Source: Acidobacteriota bacterium
GTDB lineage: Bacteria > Acidobacteriota > Polarisedimenticolia > JACPZX01
Length of the DNA stretch: 64,000 bases
Assembly (NCBI GenBank): GCA_016195325.1
Contig: JACPZX010000078.1
Coordinates: 1-64,000 of the forward strand
Direction of reading: 5' to 3'
Position numbers and translations under genes: made by a program. The notes below the pieces were generated by a model, which had not been told where the DNA came from, searched no databases, and saw nothing but the letters and a program-made list of their open reading frames with translations. Positions 10,573 through 19,130 of the stretch are shown piece by piece. The stretch's first letter is position 1. Each line of letters begins with the position of its first letter.

Positions 10573-11040
10573 ATGAGACGAGCATGGATGATCGCACCGA
10601 CCCTCGCCCTCGCCGCCCTCGCGACCAGCTCCGGCGCCGAGTCGCCCGACGGCGTGGACTGGCTCCAGCGGTACCTCTTCCCGCCCGAGCTCATCATGGA
10701 GCACCAGCAGGAGATCGGGCTCACCAGCGCCCAGCGCGACGCGGTCAAGTCGGAGATCAAGAGGGCGCAGTCGCAGTTTCTCGACGCGCAGTGGGACATG
10801 CGCGGGGAGGTGGAGAAGCTCGGCCGCATGCTTCTGTCGCCTCGCGTGGACGAGACCGCCGCCCTCGCTCAGGCGGAGAGGGTGATGGGAATGGAGAACG
10901 AAGTGAAGAAGACGCACCTCGCTCTCGTCATCCGGATCAAGAACCTCCTCACGGACGAGCAGCAGGAGCGCCTCCGCGGGATCCGGCCGCCCCCCCCTCC
11001 GCCGCCGCCCGCCCTGCCTCCGCCGCACGATCATCCCTGA
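10573..11040 (+). CDS. Periplasmic CpxP/Spy-like (metal-resistance sensor type) protein
   Basis: About 155 residues. The chosen ATG at 10573 follows AAGGAG at good spacing and gives a clean signal peptide (MRRAWMIAPTLALAALATSS). The mature part is helical, with two LTxxQ-type motifs (IGLTSAQRDAVKSE and LLTDEQQERLRGI), typical of Spy, CpxP and CnrX/ZraP-like envelope chaperones and sensors. It ends in a Pro run and HDHP, a possible metal-binding tail. An in-frame ATG at 10537 lies inside the upstream gene and lacks a ribosome site. It probably senses metal or misfolded protein for the sigma/membrane-protein pair. Confidence 0.82.
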   Translation: MRRAWMIAPTLALAALATSSGAESPDGVDWLQRYLFPPELIMEHQQEIGLTSAQRDAVKSEIKRAQSQFLDAQWDMRGEVEKLGRMLLSPRVDETAALAQAERVMGMENEVKKTHLALVIRIKNLLTDEQQERLRGIRPPPPPPPPALPPPHDHP

Positions 11041-11058
11041 GGCCACGCGGGCCGCCCG

Positions 11059-11087
11059 TTGATCGCCGCGCGCCTGGCGTCTAGAAT
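11059..11087 (+). promoter_or_regulatory. Sigma70-like promoter for the hydroxyacyl-CoA dehydrogenase gene
   Basis: TTGATC at 11059-11064, a 17-base spacer, and TAGAAT at 11082-11087. It lies 42 bases before the ATG at 11130 in the short gap after the CpxP-like gene, so the next operon appears to have its own start. Confidence 0.6.
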
Positions 11088-11129
11088 CGCGCCTCTCCTG
11101 CCACAACTGCGGCGACGAAGGGAACTGAG

Positions 11130-12008
11130 ATGAGCGTCCAGTCAGAAGATTCCATCCAGCGCGTCGCCGTGATCGGCGCCGGGACGATGGGGAGCGGCAT
11201 CGCGCACGTCGCGGCGCTCGCCGGGTACTCGGTCCACCTGTACGACGTCACCGCCGAGCTCGCGGCGGCGGGGCTCACGAAGATCCGCGCGAACCTCGAG
11301 GCGGGGGTGGCGAAGGGAAAGGTCACTCCCCAGGACCGCGACCGCGCGCTCGGCGCGATCTCCCCCACGGGGGACCTTGCGGCCGCGGCGGCCTCAGCCG
11401 ATCTCGTCGTCGAGGCGGCGCCGGAAGATCTCGAGATGAAGCGCGATCTCTTCCGCCGCCTCGGCGAGATCTGCTCCGAGCGGGCGATCCTCGCGAGCAA
11501 CACGTCGTCGCTGAGCGTCTCGAAGATCGCCTCGGCGGCGCCGCGGCCGGAGCGGGTGCTCGGGCTCCACTTCTTCAATCCCCCGCACATCATGAAGCTG
11601 ATCGAGATCGTCCGCGCGTGGCAGACCTCGGACGGCGCGGTCGCGGCGGCCGTCGCCGTCGCGAAGCGCATGGGCAAGGAGGCGGTCGTCGTGAAGGACA
11701 CGCCGGGGTTCGCCACGTCGCGCCTCGGCCTCGCCCTCGGCCTCGAGGCGATGAGGATGGTCGAGCAGGGGGTGGCCGACGCCGCCGACATCGACCGCGC
11801 GATGGAGCTGGGGTACGGCCACCCGATGGGGCCGCTCCGCGTCTCGGATCTCGTCGGCCTCGACGTGCGCCTCGCGATCGCCGAGACGCTCCAGCGCGAG
11901 CTGGGAGAAGCGCACTTCCGCCCGCCCGATCTCCTGAGGGACAAGGTGAAAGCCGGCAAGCTCGGGAAGAAGTCCGGAGAAGGGTTCTACAAGTGGCCGA
12001 AGAGCTGA
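11130..12008 (+). CDS. 3-hydroxybutyryl-CoA (3-hydroxyacyl-CoA) dehydrogenase
   Basis: 292 residues, the usual length for single-function Hbd/FadB2 enzymes. The NAD-binding Rossmann motif VAVIGAGTMGSGIAHVAA is at the N-terminus. NTSSLSVSKIA and LGLHFFNPPHIMKLIEIV carry the catalytic His region. A C-terminal helical domain (GYGHPMGPLRVSDLVGLDV) shapes the acyl-CoA site. The reaction is NAD(P)-linked interconversion of 3-hydroxyacyl-CoA and acetoacyl-CoA. A GAAGGGA ribosome site precedes the ATG. The following amidohydrolase starts inside its last codons, so the two are co-translated. Confidence 0.94.
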   Translation: MSVQSEDSIQRVAVIGAGTMGSGIAHVAALAGYSVHLYDVTAELAAAGLTKIRANLEAGVAKGKVTPQDRDRALGAISPTGDLAAAAASADLVVEAAPEDLEMKRDLFRRLGEICSERAILASNTSSLSVSKIASAAPRPERVLGLHFFNPPHIMKLIEIVRAWQTSDGAVAAAVAVAKRMGKEAVVVKDTPGFATSRLGLALGLEAMRMVEQGVADAADIDRAMELGYGHPMGPLRVSDLVGLDVRLAIAETLQRELGEAHFRPPDLLRDKVKAGKLGKKSGEGFYKWPKS

Positions 12009-12862
12009 AGACTCCGCCCGAGATCACCGACGTCCACGTCCACATCCAGCCCTGGGATCAGCTCCGGCCCGCCGTGCAGCAGCGGATGGCGCTCGGGCGG
12101 AGCGACTTCGATCTCATCCAGCGGATGATCGCCGACCCGGCGGTCTTCCTCGACCACCTCGACGCGACCGGCGTCGCCCGCGCCGGGATCATCAACTACC
12201 CCTCCCCCGACATCATGGGCTTCGACGACCGCGCGACCGCGTTCTGCGCCCGCTGGTGCGCCGTGCGCCCGGACCGCCTGATCGCGTTCGGCGGCGTCCA
12301 CCCGCGCTTCACGAAGAGCGCGAGGGACGACATGAACCGCATCCTCGACATGGGGATCCGCGGCATCAAGCTCCACCCGCCCCACCAGGTCTTCGAGCTG
12401 ACCGACTACCGCGAGAAGGGGCTGAAGTCGCTCGAGACGATCTTCTCGATCGCGCAGGAGCGGAAGGTGCCGGTGATGATCCACACCGGGACGTCGATCT
12501 TCCCCGGCGCGCGGAGCCGCCTCGGCGATCCGATGGGAGTGGACGACGTCGCGATCGACTTCCCGGAGCTGAAGGTCATCCTCGCGCACGGCGGCCGGCC
12601 GCTCTGGGGGGAGACGGCGATCTTCCTCCTGCGCCGCTTCCCGAACGTGCACATGGACATCTCGGGGATCCCTCCCCGGCGCCTGCTGCACTACTTTCCG
12701 CGGCTCGCGGACTTCGCCGAAAAGGTCCTCTACGGCTCCGACTGGCCTGCCCCCGGCGTCCCGTCGCTTCGCGAGATCCTCGACGGCGTCGCGTCTATCC
12801 CCCTGCCCCCCGAGGCCCGCGCGAAGATCATGGGCGGCAACGCGCGCCGTCTCTTCCTTTAG
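11993..12862 (+). CDS. Amidohydrolase-2 family metal-dependent hydrolase (TIM barrel)
   Basis: 289 residues from GTG 11993, overlapping the dehydrogenase by 16 bases; frame and homology both require a start near here. Barrel metal motifs are visible: DVHVH after strand 1, IKLHPPH, IHTGTS, ILAHGGR and the closing YGSDWPAP with the catalytic Asp. This is the pattern of the amidohydrolase-2 branch (decarboxylases such as ACMSD and related hydrolases). The overlap with a hydroxyacyl-CoA dehydrogenase suggests a catabolic branch, perhaps for an aromatic or lactone intermediate. That pathway link is inference. Confidence 0.88.
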   Translation: MAEELKTPPEITDVHVHIQPWDQLRPAVQQRMALGRSDFDLIQRMIADPAVFLDHLDATGVARAGIINYPSPDIMGFDDRATAFCARWCAVRPDRLIAFGGVHPRFTKSARDDMNRILDMGIRGIKLHPPHQVFELTDYREKGLKSLETIFSIAQERKVPVMIHTGTSIFPGARSRLGDPMGVDDVAIDFPELKVILAHGGRPLWGETAIFLLRRFPNVHMDISGIPPRRLLHYFPRLADFAEKVLYGSDWPAPGVPSLREILDGVASIPLPPEARAKIMGGNARRLFL

Positions 12863-12939
12863 GGTAAAGAGTTCCCTTCGCTATCTTTCCTGTGGCCGCT
12901 CCCGGCCCCTCAAGGTAGTATGTCGTATCGACAAAATCC

Positions 12940-12966
12940 CCGGACGGCTCGATGGGAGTCGTCCGG
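12940..12966. other. Perfect 7-bp hairpin in the leader of the trypsin-fold gene
   Basis: CCGGACG (12940-12946) and CGTCCGG (12960-12966) flank a 13-base loop in the 185-base gap between the amidohydrolase stop and the next ATG. It lacks a T run, so it is a poor terminator. It may be a leader structure of the downstream secreted-protein gene. Confidence 0.35.
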
Positions 12967-13047
12967 CCTTTGATGCCGCCCCGGCGCCGCGGCAGGGAGC
13001 GCCGGAGCGAACTGAACGGGGATTGCATCCCCGTGGGGGAAGACCCG

Positions 13048-13938
13048 ATGCGAAACGCAGGCAGATTCAGCGTCCTCGCCCTCGCACTCGCCCTGTTCGC
13101 GATCGTTCCGGCGCTCGCCATCCAGAACGGCCCGCCCGACAATGGAAATCACCCGACGGTCGGGATGGCGTACCTCTCCTTCGGCTCGACCTGCAACGCC
13201 TTCAACGTCACGACGGGATGCGGCGCCGTCCTGATCTCCCGGGGCGACTCCGCCAATCCGGCGATCGCCCTCACGACCGCCGACTGCGCCCTGGCAGTAC
13301 GGGACACCTTCGACGCCAACGTCGCCGGCGGAGAGGTGAACGTGGAGGCGTGGGTCGGATTCAACGACCCGGATCCGTGGACGTGCGGGGATGTGACCGA
13401 TCCCGACGCCCACCTGAACGCGCTCCGAGTGATCTTCCCGGTCGCAGTCCATCCTCTTTACACGCCGGGCAGCTACAGCAGCAACTCTTCCCGCGACAAG
13501 CACAACGTGGCGCTTCTCTTCCTGCAGCCTCGCGCCGGCGTGACGCTGCCGGCGCCGTCGGCCCTGCCCGCGCAGGACTCGATTGATTCCGTGGCCTCGG
13601 GCACGCCGGTCGTCTCGGTCGGCTTCTCCCCGACGAACCTCGACTTCCAGCAGGGCTCGAACGGGCAGTTCGGAAGGCGCTTCTACAACGTCCTCCAGAC
13701 GGCCCGGCGCGCGACGGTCGGACAGAGCGTGGCGAGCAGCCAGTGGTGGCATGTCACGCAGATCGCGGACAGTCAGTCCTGCTACGCCTTCTTCGCCGAC
13801 GACGGAGGCGGGAACTTCACGACGTCAGGACAGCTTCTCTCCCTGATGAGCACCTTCGACAGCTGCGGCAAGACCGAGGCGGGCCAGAGGATCGACAAGG
13901 CCGACATCCTGAGCTTCATCGAATCGTACCTGCCGTAA
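13048..13938 (+). CDS. Secreted trypsin-fold (S1-like) pseudoprotease
   Basis: 296 residues with a signal peptide (about 1-25), starting at ATG 13048 after GGGGGA. The layout follows chymotrypsin-like proteases: GCGAVLIS strand, then ALTTADC where TAAHC is expected, HPLY, then HNVALLFL where NDIALL is expected, and near the end CYAFFADDGGGNF where GDSGGP is expected. The triad His, Asp and Ser are thus replaced by Asp, Asn and Asp, while paired cysteines of the fold remain. It is therefore unlikely to be a protease and may be a secreted binding protein. The gene is monocistronic, 105 bp before an unrelated secreted SGNH-like gene. Confidence 0.78.
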   Translation: MRNAGRFSVLALALALFAIVPALAIQNGPPDNGNHPTVGMAYLSFGSTCNAFNVTTGCGAVLISRGDSANPAIALTTADCALAVRDTFDANVAGGEVNVEAWVGFNDPDPWTCGDVTDPDAHLNALRVIFPVAVHPLYTPGSYSSNSSRDKHNVALLFLQPRAGVTLPAPSALPAQDSIDSVASGTPVVSVGFSPTNLDFQQGSNGQFGRRFYNVLQTARRATVGQSVASSQWWHVTQIADSQSCYAFFADDGGGNFTTSGQLLSLMSTFDSCGKTEAGQRIDKADILSFIESYLP

Positions 13939-14043
13939 CCGCAGATCGCCCCGCACGCGATCGCGCCGGCCCGCCTCCTGCCGGGTGGCCGGCGCGATCG
14001 ACAGCGTCTGGTGCCCGAGCCCGCCGCGATCTAGGATTCCACC

Positions 14044-15516
14044 ATGCGCCCCAGGTTCGCCGCGTCGGTTCTCCTCGCCGGAATCGTCGCCTTCCAGCCC
14101 GCCCGCGCCGATACGTGCACCACGACCCCGTGGTCCCCTCTCGCGGGGGTGCCTCCGCTGACGGATTTCCCGCCGGGCTACCTCTACCTCGGCACCTACC
14201 CGGGGTTCCTCTACCCCGGCTCGAACCAGGCGCCGACGGATCACGACGCCGACGGCCGGACGCTCGCCGCCGGCATCGTGCCGCGCGATCGGACCGGCGC
14301 CGCGTGCGGGGCTCTCACCGCCGACTGCAAGATCGCCTTTCTCTCCATCGGCTTCTCGAACAACACGATCGAGTTCTGCGGGGGCGCGGGGATCGGCGGC
14401 GATCCGGACGACCCCGCCGCGACGGCGTGCCCCCTCCCGACCGCGCCCGTCCCCTACCTCCAGACGGAATCCTTCATCGCGCAGGCGCTCGCGGATCCGG
14501 CGGTCAACCACTCGGCCGTCGTCCTGGTGGACGGCGCGAAGGGAGGCGTGACGTTCTCCGACTGGGATCCGACCGTCTCGGGGTACGGCGAGTACGACCG
14601 GGTCCTCAACCAGATCCTCCTCCCGTCCAATTTGAGCGAGGCGCAGGTGCAATCGATCTGGGTGAAGGACGGGGAGGCGGCCCCCACCGTCTCGCTCGCG
14701 ACGGGGACCCCGGGCAATCCTCCGGAGGCGGTCCTCGAGGAGCGATCCATCGGGAACATCCTGCGCGCGATCCGCCTCCGATATCCCAACGCGCGGCAGG
14801 TCTTCATCAGCTCGCGGATCTACGGCGGGTACGCGAACACGGCGACCCCTCCGAACAATCTCAACCCCGAGCCGTACGCCTACGAGCAGGGGTTCTCGAT
14901 CAAGTGGCTCGTCAACTCGCAGATCCAGCAGATCCGCGGAGGGGCGCCGGATCCGAACGCGGGCGATCTCGACTACCGAACGCTCGCCGCGCCGTGGATC
15001 GCGTGGGGGCCGTACCTCTGGGCCAATGCGACGACCCCGCGCTCGGATGGCCTGGTGTGGGAGAACCGCGACTTCCGCTACCCCTACTCGACGGGTACCG
15101 GCGTGAACGAGTGCACGCACCCGAGCGTCCACGCCGAGCAGAAAGTCGCCTCGATGCTGCTCCAGTTCATGAAGACGTCCCCCTACACGGCGTGGTTTCT
15201 CGCCCCCCCGGCCTCGTGCTCCCTCACCGTGGACTCCGTGCGCATCGCGGCGGACGCGAAGACCATCTCGTGGGAGGGGATCCTGCCGGGGCCGTTCGAC
15301 GTCGTGCGGGGAGACCTCCGAACGCTTCACTCAACGGCGGGAAACTTCGGCGCGGCGCTCTGCCTCCGCAACAATCTCGTCGCGACGTCGACGATCGATC
15401 CGTCCACGCCTCCCCCGACCGCCGGCGCGTACTACCTCGTCCGCTGCGACGGCGCCACGTGGGACGACGGCGCGCAGCAAGGGGATCGCGACGTCACGCT
15501 CGTCGCGTGTCCGTGA
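14044..15516 (+). CDS. Secreted SGNH-hydrolase-like protein of unknown substrate
   Basis: 490 residues with a signal peptide (about 1-22). Features of the SGNH/GDSL fold are seen: LSIGFSNNTIEF (block I Ser), VVLVDGAKGG (possible oxyanion block), and near the C-terminus ECTHPSVHAEQKVASMLL (block V His with HPS). RQVFISSRIYGGYA and IAWGPYLWA are long conserved-looking stretches between them. About 100 extra residues follow the catalytic region and look like a small beta domain. The substrate is unknown; carbohydrate ester or lipid are possibilities. Its last 23 bases overlap the convergent FkbM methyltransferase gene. Confidence 0.7.
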   Translation: MRPRFAASVLLAGIVAFQPARADTCTTTPWSPLAGVPPLTDFPPGYLYLGTYPGFLYPGSNQAPTDHDADGRTLAAGIVPRDRTGAACGALTADCKIAFLSIGFSNNTIEFCGGAGIGGDPDDPAATACPLPTAPVPYLQTESFIAQALADPAVNHSAVVLVDGAKGGVTFSDWDPTVSGYGEYDRVLNQILLPSNLSEAQVQSIWVKDGEAAPTVSLATGTPGNPPEAVLEERSIGNILRAIRLRYPNARQVFISSRIYGGYANTATPPNNLNPEPYAYEQGFSIKWLVNSQIQQIRGGAPDPNAGDLDYRTLAAPWIAWGPYLWANATTPRSDGLVWENRDFRYPYSTGTGVNECTHPSVHAEQKVASMLLQFMKTSPYTAWFLAPPASCSLTVDSVRIAADAKTISWEGILPGPFDVVRGDLRTLHSTAGNFGAALCLRNNLVATSTIDPSTPPPTAGAYYLVRCDGATWDDGAQQGDRDVTLVACP

Positions 15517-16225
15517 AGGGGAGGGTGAAGACGAAGACGACCCTGTCGCCGCGGTAGCCTCCGAGACCCTCCTTCAGGTGCTCCAGCCGGCCCGCGACGA
15601 CGACGTGGGGGAGGAGGCCGACCGTTCCGAGAAAGCGCTCGACGGTCGCGCGGCTCTCCGGCCAGACCTGCGAGATGACCGTGGGGCGATCCGCCTCGAT
15701 CGTCCTCCGCGCCCCCTCGAGCACCGGCACCTCGTGGCCGGGGGCGTTGATCTTCATGAGACCGACGCGTGAGAGCCCCAGATCGTCGAGCCGGCAAACC
15801 GGCACCTTCACCACCCGGACGCTCTCGGCCGCGCCGACCGCCTTCCTGTCGAGGCTCGCGAACCCGGCCTGCTCCCTGCCTTCGATCCGCGGGATGTAAA
15901 GCTCCGCCTCCCCCGACTCCGACGAGAGGGCGCAGTGGTGGATCGTCAGGTTCCTTGCGCCGCAACGCTCGAGATCTCCGGTCAGCTCGGCGTTAGGTTC
16001 CACCGCGACGACGGTCCCGAAGCATCGTGTCATCGCCAGCGCGTAGTGCCCCCGGTTCGCGCCGACGTCGATCGCCGTAGACCCCGGCCTCGCGAGCGAA
16101 GGGAGGATTCGAAGCTCGTCGGGGGCTCGCCCGGTCGCGCGATCGATCGCCAGCTCGAGCACCAGCCGCCGCGCCGGCGGCGTGACCGCGAAGAGAAATC
16201 GGCGACCCGCGGAGCGGATGCCCAT
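15494..16225 (-). CDS. FkbM-family SAM-dependent methyltransferase
   Basis: 243 residues with the class I SAM fold: AIDVGANRGHYALAM is motif I and VVAVEPNAEL is motif II. The FkbM signature usually reads KIDVEGxE but here is LMKINAPGHE, so the conserved acidic pair is partly lost (Asp to Asn, Glu to Pro). FkbM enzymes O-methylate sugars or small molecules. It starts 6 bp after the subtilase stop and is last in a six-gene run of ligases, a peptidase and a protease, so it could modify that product. Its 3' end overlaps the convergent SGNH gene by 23 bases. Confidence 0.85.
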   Translation of the reverse strand: MGIRSAGRRFLFAVTPPARRLVLELAIDRATGRAPDELRILPSLARPGSTAIDVGANRGHYALAMTRCFGTVVAVEPNAELTGDLERCGARNLTIHHCALSSESGEAELYIPRIEGREQAGFASLDRKAVGAAESVRVVKVPVCRLDDLGLSRVGLMKINAPGHEVPVLEGARRTIEADRPTVISQVWPESRATVERFLGTVGLLPHVVVAGRLEHLKEGLGGYRGDRVVFVFTLPFTDTRRA

Positions 16226-16231
16226 CGACGT

Positions 16232-17836
16232 CTAGACCGCCAGCACGCTGTTCAGTCTGCCGAACCCGTCGGGGGACTTCTCGGGGTTGTCCGGGTCGTC
16301 GAGCCAGCGCGTGCCGTCGAGGAGAAACTTGTAGAGGTGCCGCCCCGGCGGGAGCGGGTCGACGCGCGCGTGCCAGAGCCCGGGCTCGAGGAGGCGCGCG
16401 CGGAGGCCGGGGGATTTCCACGCGTCCCAGCTCCCGAGGATCCAGACCTCGCGGACGTCGTGATCGTGAAGCGTGAAATCGATCCCCTGAGCGGTCACGA
16501 CGGGCGAGAGGGCGCGGCCGCGAAGCGCCCCATGCTGCTCCCTGAGGGCGAGGGCGACCGCGCGCCCCGCGTCCACCGCCCCGGCCCCCTGCCGCTCCTT
16601 GGGCGCGCCGGGGACCGGCCTCGCCGCCTTCAGGAGGACGTCGCGAACGACCTTCGGCGTCAGCTTCGGGTTCGCCTGGAGCATGCACGCGATGACGCTC
16701 GCGACGAGCGGCGCGGCGAAGCTGGTGCCGTCCACGTGCTGGTAGTGCGGCGTGACGAGCTTCTGATCCGCGATCCGCCCCTCGGCCGCCGCGTCGCCGG
16801 CGGCGCGCCGCGAGAAGAGCCCCTTCGCCTCCTTCGCGACGGATGTCCCCGGAAGGACCGGGGCCGCCACCCAGATGCTCGGCGCGACCAGCTCCGGCTT
16901 CGCCGCCCCGCCGGCCGCCTCGCCGTAGTTGCCGTGCCATAGCTCGACCTCGCGGTGGTCGAAGGTGTTCTTGTCGTCGAGGCCGCCGATGGTGAGCGCG
17001 CGGGGGGCCGTCGCGGGGGGGACGAGGCGCCGCGCCCCGTCGTTGCCGGCCGCGACGACGACCGAGACCCCCGCGTCCACGAGCGCCGCGACCTCCTCGT
17101 CGACCGCGTTCCCGGCGAGAGGGTCGATCGGATCGCCGCCGAGCGAGATGCTGACGACCCGCAGATTCATATCGGCGGCGTTCGCGCGGAGCCACTTCAG
17201 GGCCCGGGTGATCGCCGCGTTGCCGATGTGTCCATCGGCGCCGCGCGCCTGCACGAGCACGACGTCGGCCTCGCTCGCGAGGCCGCGGTAGAGGCCGCGG
17301 CTGAGCCTCCCGTTGCCGGCCGCCGACCCGCTGGTCATCGTGCCGTGCCACTGCGGCGCGGAGGCGGCGTCCCAACCCGGCCATCGCGGTGCGGTCGCCG
17401 GATCGAAGCGCCGCTCGCGCACCGGCTCGTCGGCGGCGTCGACCCACGCGCGGATCCGGTTCAGAGGCTCCACGAGATCGGGATGCGGGTAGAAGCCGGA
17501 GTCGACGAAGGCGATCGTCACCCCCGACCCGGTGTAGCGCGGATCGGCGTGGAGCCGCAGCGGCGTCGGGAGGACGCCGAAGGCCGCCTCCGAGTCGAGG
17601 GGCCAGGACTGCTGGATCGTCGCGTGGAGCGCGGCGTCTCCCCGTTCGAGCAGGGTGCGCAGGAGGATCTCCTGCACGCAGGCGGGGCAGGCCCCGTCCT
17701 CGCGCCGCCAGTCGGGGTGCTCGCGCGCCACGCGGGAGGCGATCTCCGGGGCGAGCCATCCCGCCTCGCGGAGCGCGGACTTCGTCGCGCGCGTCCCGCA
17801 GAGCGGGCAGGGTGAGGTGTCCGGCCTTCGCTTCAT
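16232..17836 (-). CDS. Subtilisin-like S8 protease with N-terminal CxxC pair and C-terminal CBM48-like domain
   Basis: 534 residues in three parts. An N-terminal zinc-ribbon-like segment has CxxC pairs (C10/C13 and C50/C53). The S8 peptidase domain carries IAFVDSG (Asp112), QWHGTMTSG (His164), VVAAGND (oxyanion Asn265) and DGTSFAAPLVA (Ser372), all intact. Residues 452-534 resemble a glycogen-binding E-set/CBM48 domain (VREVWILGSWDAWKSPG, PPGRHLYKFLLDG). There is no signal peptide or evident prodomain, so it should act in the cytoplasm. The ATG at 17836 is 8 bp from the upstream gene. The architecture is unusual and may recruit the protease to glycogen or to a partner. Confidence 0.88.
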   Translation of the reverse strand: MKRRPDTSPCPLCGTRATKSALREAGWLAPEIASRVAREHPDWRREDGACPACVQEILLRTLLERGDAALHATIQQSWPLDSEAAFGVLPTPLRLHADPRYTGSGVTIAFVDSGFYPHPDLVEPLNRIRAWVDAADEPVRERRFDPATAPRWPGWDAASAPQWHGTMTSGSAAGNGRLSRGLYRGLASEADVVLVQARGADGHIGNAAITRALKWLRANAADMNLRVVSISLGGDPIDPLAGNAVDEEVAALVDAGVSVVVAAGNDGARRLVPPATAPRALTIGGLDDKNTFDHREVELWHGNYGEAAGGAAKPELVAPSIWVAAPVLPGTSVAKEAKGLFSRRAAGDAAAEGRIADQKLVTPHYQHVDGTSFAAPLVASVIACMLQANPKLTPKVVRDVLLKAARPVPGAPKERQGAGAVDAGRAVALALREQHGALRGRALSPVVTAQGIDFTLHDHDVREVWILGSWDAWKSPGLRARLLEPGLWHARVDPLPPGRHLYKFLLDGTRWLDDPDNPEKSPDGFGRLNSVLAV

Positions 17837-17844
17837 CTCGAGGG

Positions 17845-19119
17845 TTACGATGCGCGGCGCAGGGAGGGGGTTTCCGGCAGCGCGGCCCGCTCCCCGGCGC
17901 CCGACGGCCAGATGGCGACGGAGGAGCCGACCCAGTCGAGCCCCTTGTTGTGATCGACGCCGTGCATCTTGCCGCGCGAGAGGCGCGCGAGGTTGATGGC
18001 CAGGATCAGCCGGTCGGAGTCGTCCGGCCGCAGGAACATCATCCGGATCTCGGCCTTCACCCCCGTGCCGTCGGGGGCGATGAGCGCCGGGGCGTACTCG
18101 ACCTTCTCCTGGAGGAGGTACTCCCCGCGCCGGGCCGGCGGGATCGCCTCGATCGTCGCCGCGTCCACGTCCACCCGCACCCCCTGCCCCGCGAACGAGA
18201 AGATCGGCTTGAGGATGAACCGCGACAGATCCTTCGGCAGGGGATCGAGATCGCCGAGCCGCCACGTTTTCGGCGCCGCGGGGTGATCGATGAACGGCAG
18301 CGTGTACTTCGACCAGATCCAGTACCAGTTCGGGTGCGCCATCCACGTGACGTCGAGGTCGTCGCGGTAGTCGAAGACCAGCTTCACGGGCTTGCGCTCC
18401 AGCTCGTCGAAGACGATGCGGTGGAGGACGCGGCGGACCGGGACCCTCCTCGAGCTCCCGGGCTCCGCGGGGGCGAAGAGGCGGCGCCCGTCGCGCGTCA
18501 GCTCCGAGACGCAGACCGCCCGCACCCCGAGGAGCCGGGCGGTGGCGTGGAAATCCGGACGCGTCTTCTGGCTCGCCGGATCGAGGTCGAGAAGGATGAC
18601 CTCGGCCGGATCGGCGTCCGCGATGATCGTCCGGCGCAGCAGCTCGACGTACGACTCCCGCCCCAGGTTCGAGAAGAGGTTCGTGAAGGCGGGCGGCATC
18701 CCCGGAATCCCCGCGGCCACCTCCCCCCAGATCTCCCCCTGCACGAGCTGCATCCCGTAGAGCGACGCGAACCCCTGCAGCTCGATGAGGCGCGGCACCA
18801 ACTCCCCCGACGCGTCCCGGCAGATGGCGAGATCGATCGCGAGGAAGTGCGGAAGCGCGTCGGGGCGCGGCGCGTCGAAGCGCGCCGGGACGGCGGCGCG
18901 GCACCTCGCGATGACGTCGGGGCGCCGGATGATGTCGAGGATCTCGAGCGCGGTCATCTCGCAGCGCGCGCGCAGGTCGATGGGGAGGAAGACGGGGGTC
19001 TCGGCGAGCCGGAACTCGAACCGGGGGGTGGCGAGGCGCGCGTCCATCAGCGCGGCCATCCGCGCGTACAGGCTCGCGTCGAATCCGCGGTTGAAGATGG
19101 GCCGGAGGTGGGGGTCCAT
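17845..19119 (-). CDS. ATP-grasp-like ligase, family not recognised
   Basis: 424 residues from the ATG at 19119; the longer upstream frame is a shadow of the aminopeptidase gene. SRFILKPIFSFAGQGV looks like an ATP-grasp lysine/glycine segment, EYLLQEKVEYAPA like the adenine-binding hinge, and AEIRMMFL plus NLARLSRGK like the metal and phosphate region. The N-terminal half has RLIELQGFASLYGMQ, as in glutathionylspermidine-synthase-like folds where an acidic E-x-Q is near the site. The predicted role is ATP-dependent carboxylate-amine ligation. Spacing of 11 bp and 8 bp to its neighbours places it within the six-gene operon. The fold assignment is my reading and needs a profile search. Confidence 0.6.
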   Translation of the reverse strand: MDPHLRPIFNRGFDASLYARMAALMDARLATPRFEFRLAETPVFLPIDLRARCEMTALEILDIIRRPDVIARCRAAVPARFDAPRPDALPHFLAIDLAICRDASGELVPRLIELQGFASLYGMQLVQGEIWGEVAAGIPGMPPAFTNLFSNLGRESYVELLRRTIIADADPAEVILLDLDPASQKTRPDFHATARLLGVRAVCVSELTRDGRRLFAPAEPGSSRRVPVRRVLHRIVFDELERKPVKLVFDYRDDLDVTWMAHPNWYWIWSKYTLPFIDHPAAPKTWRLGDLDPLPKDLSRFILKPIFSFAGQGVRVDVDAATIEAIPPARRGEYLLQEKVEYAPALIAPDGTGVKAEIRMMFLRPDDSDRLILAINLARLSRGKMHGVDHNKGLDWVGSSVAIWPSGAGERAALPETPSLRRAS

Positions 19120-19130
19120 GCGCCGCGCCG

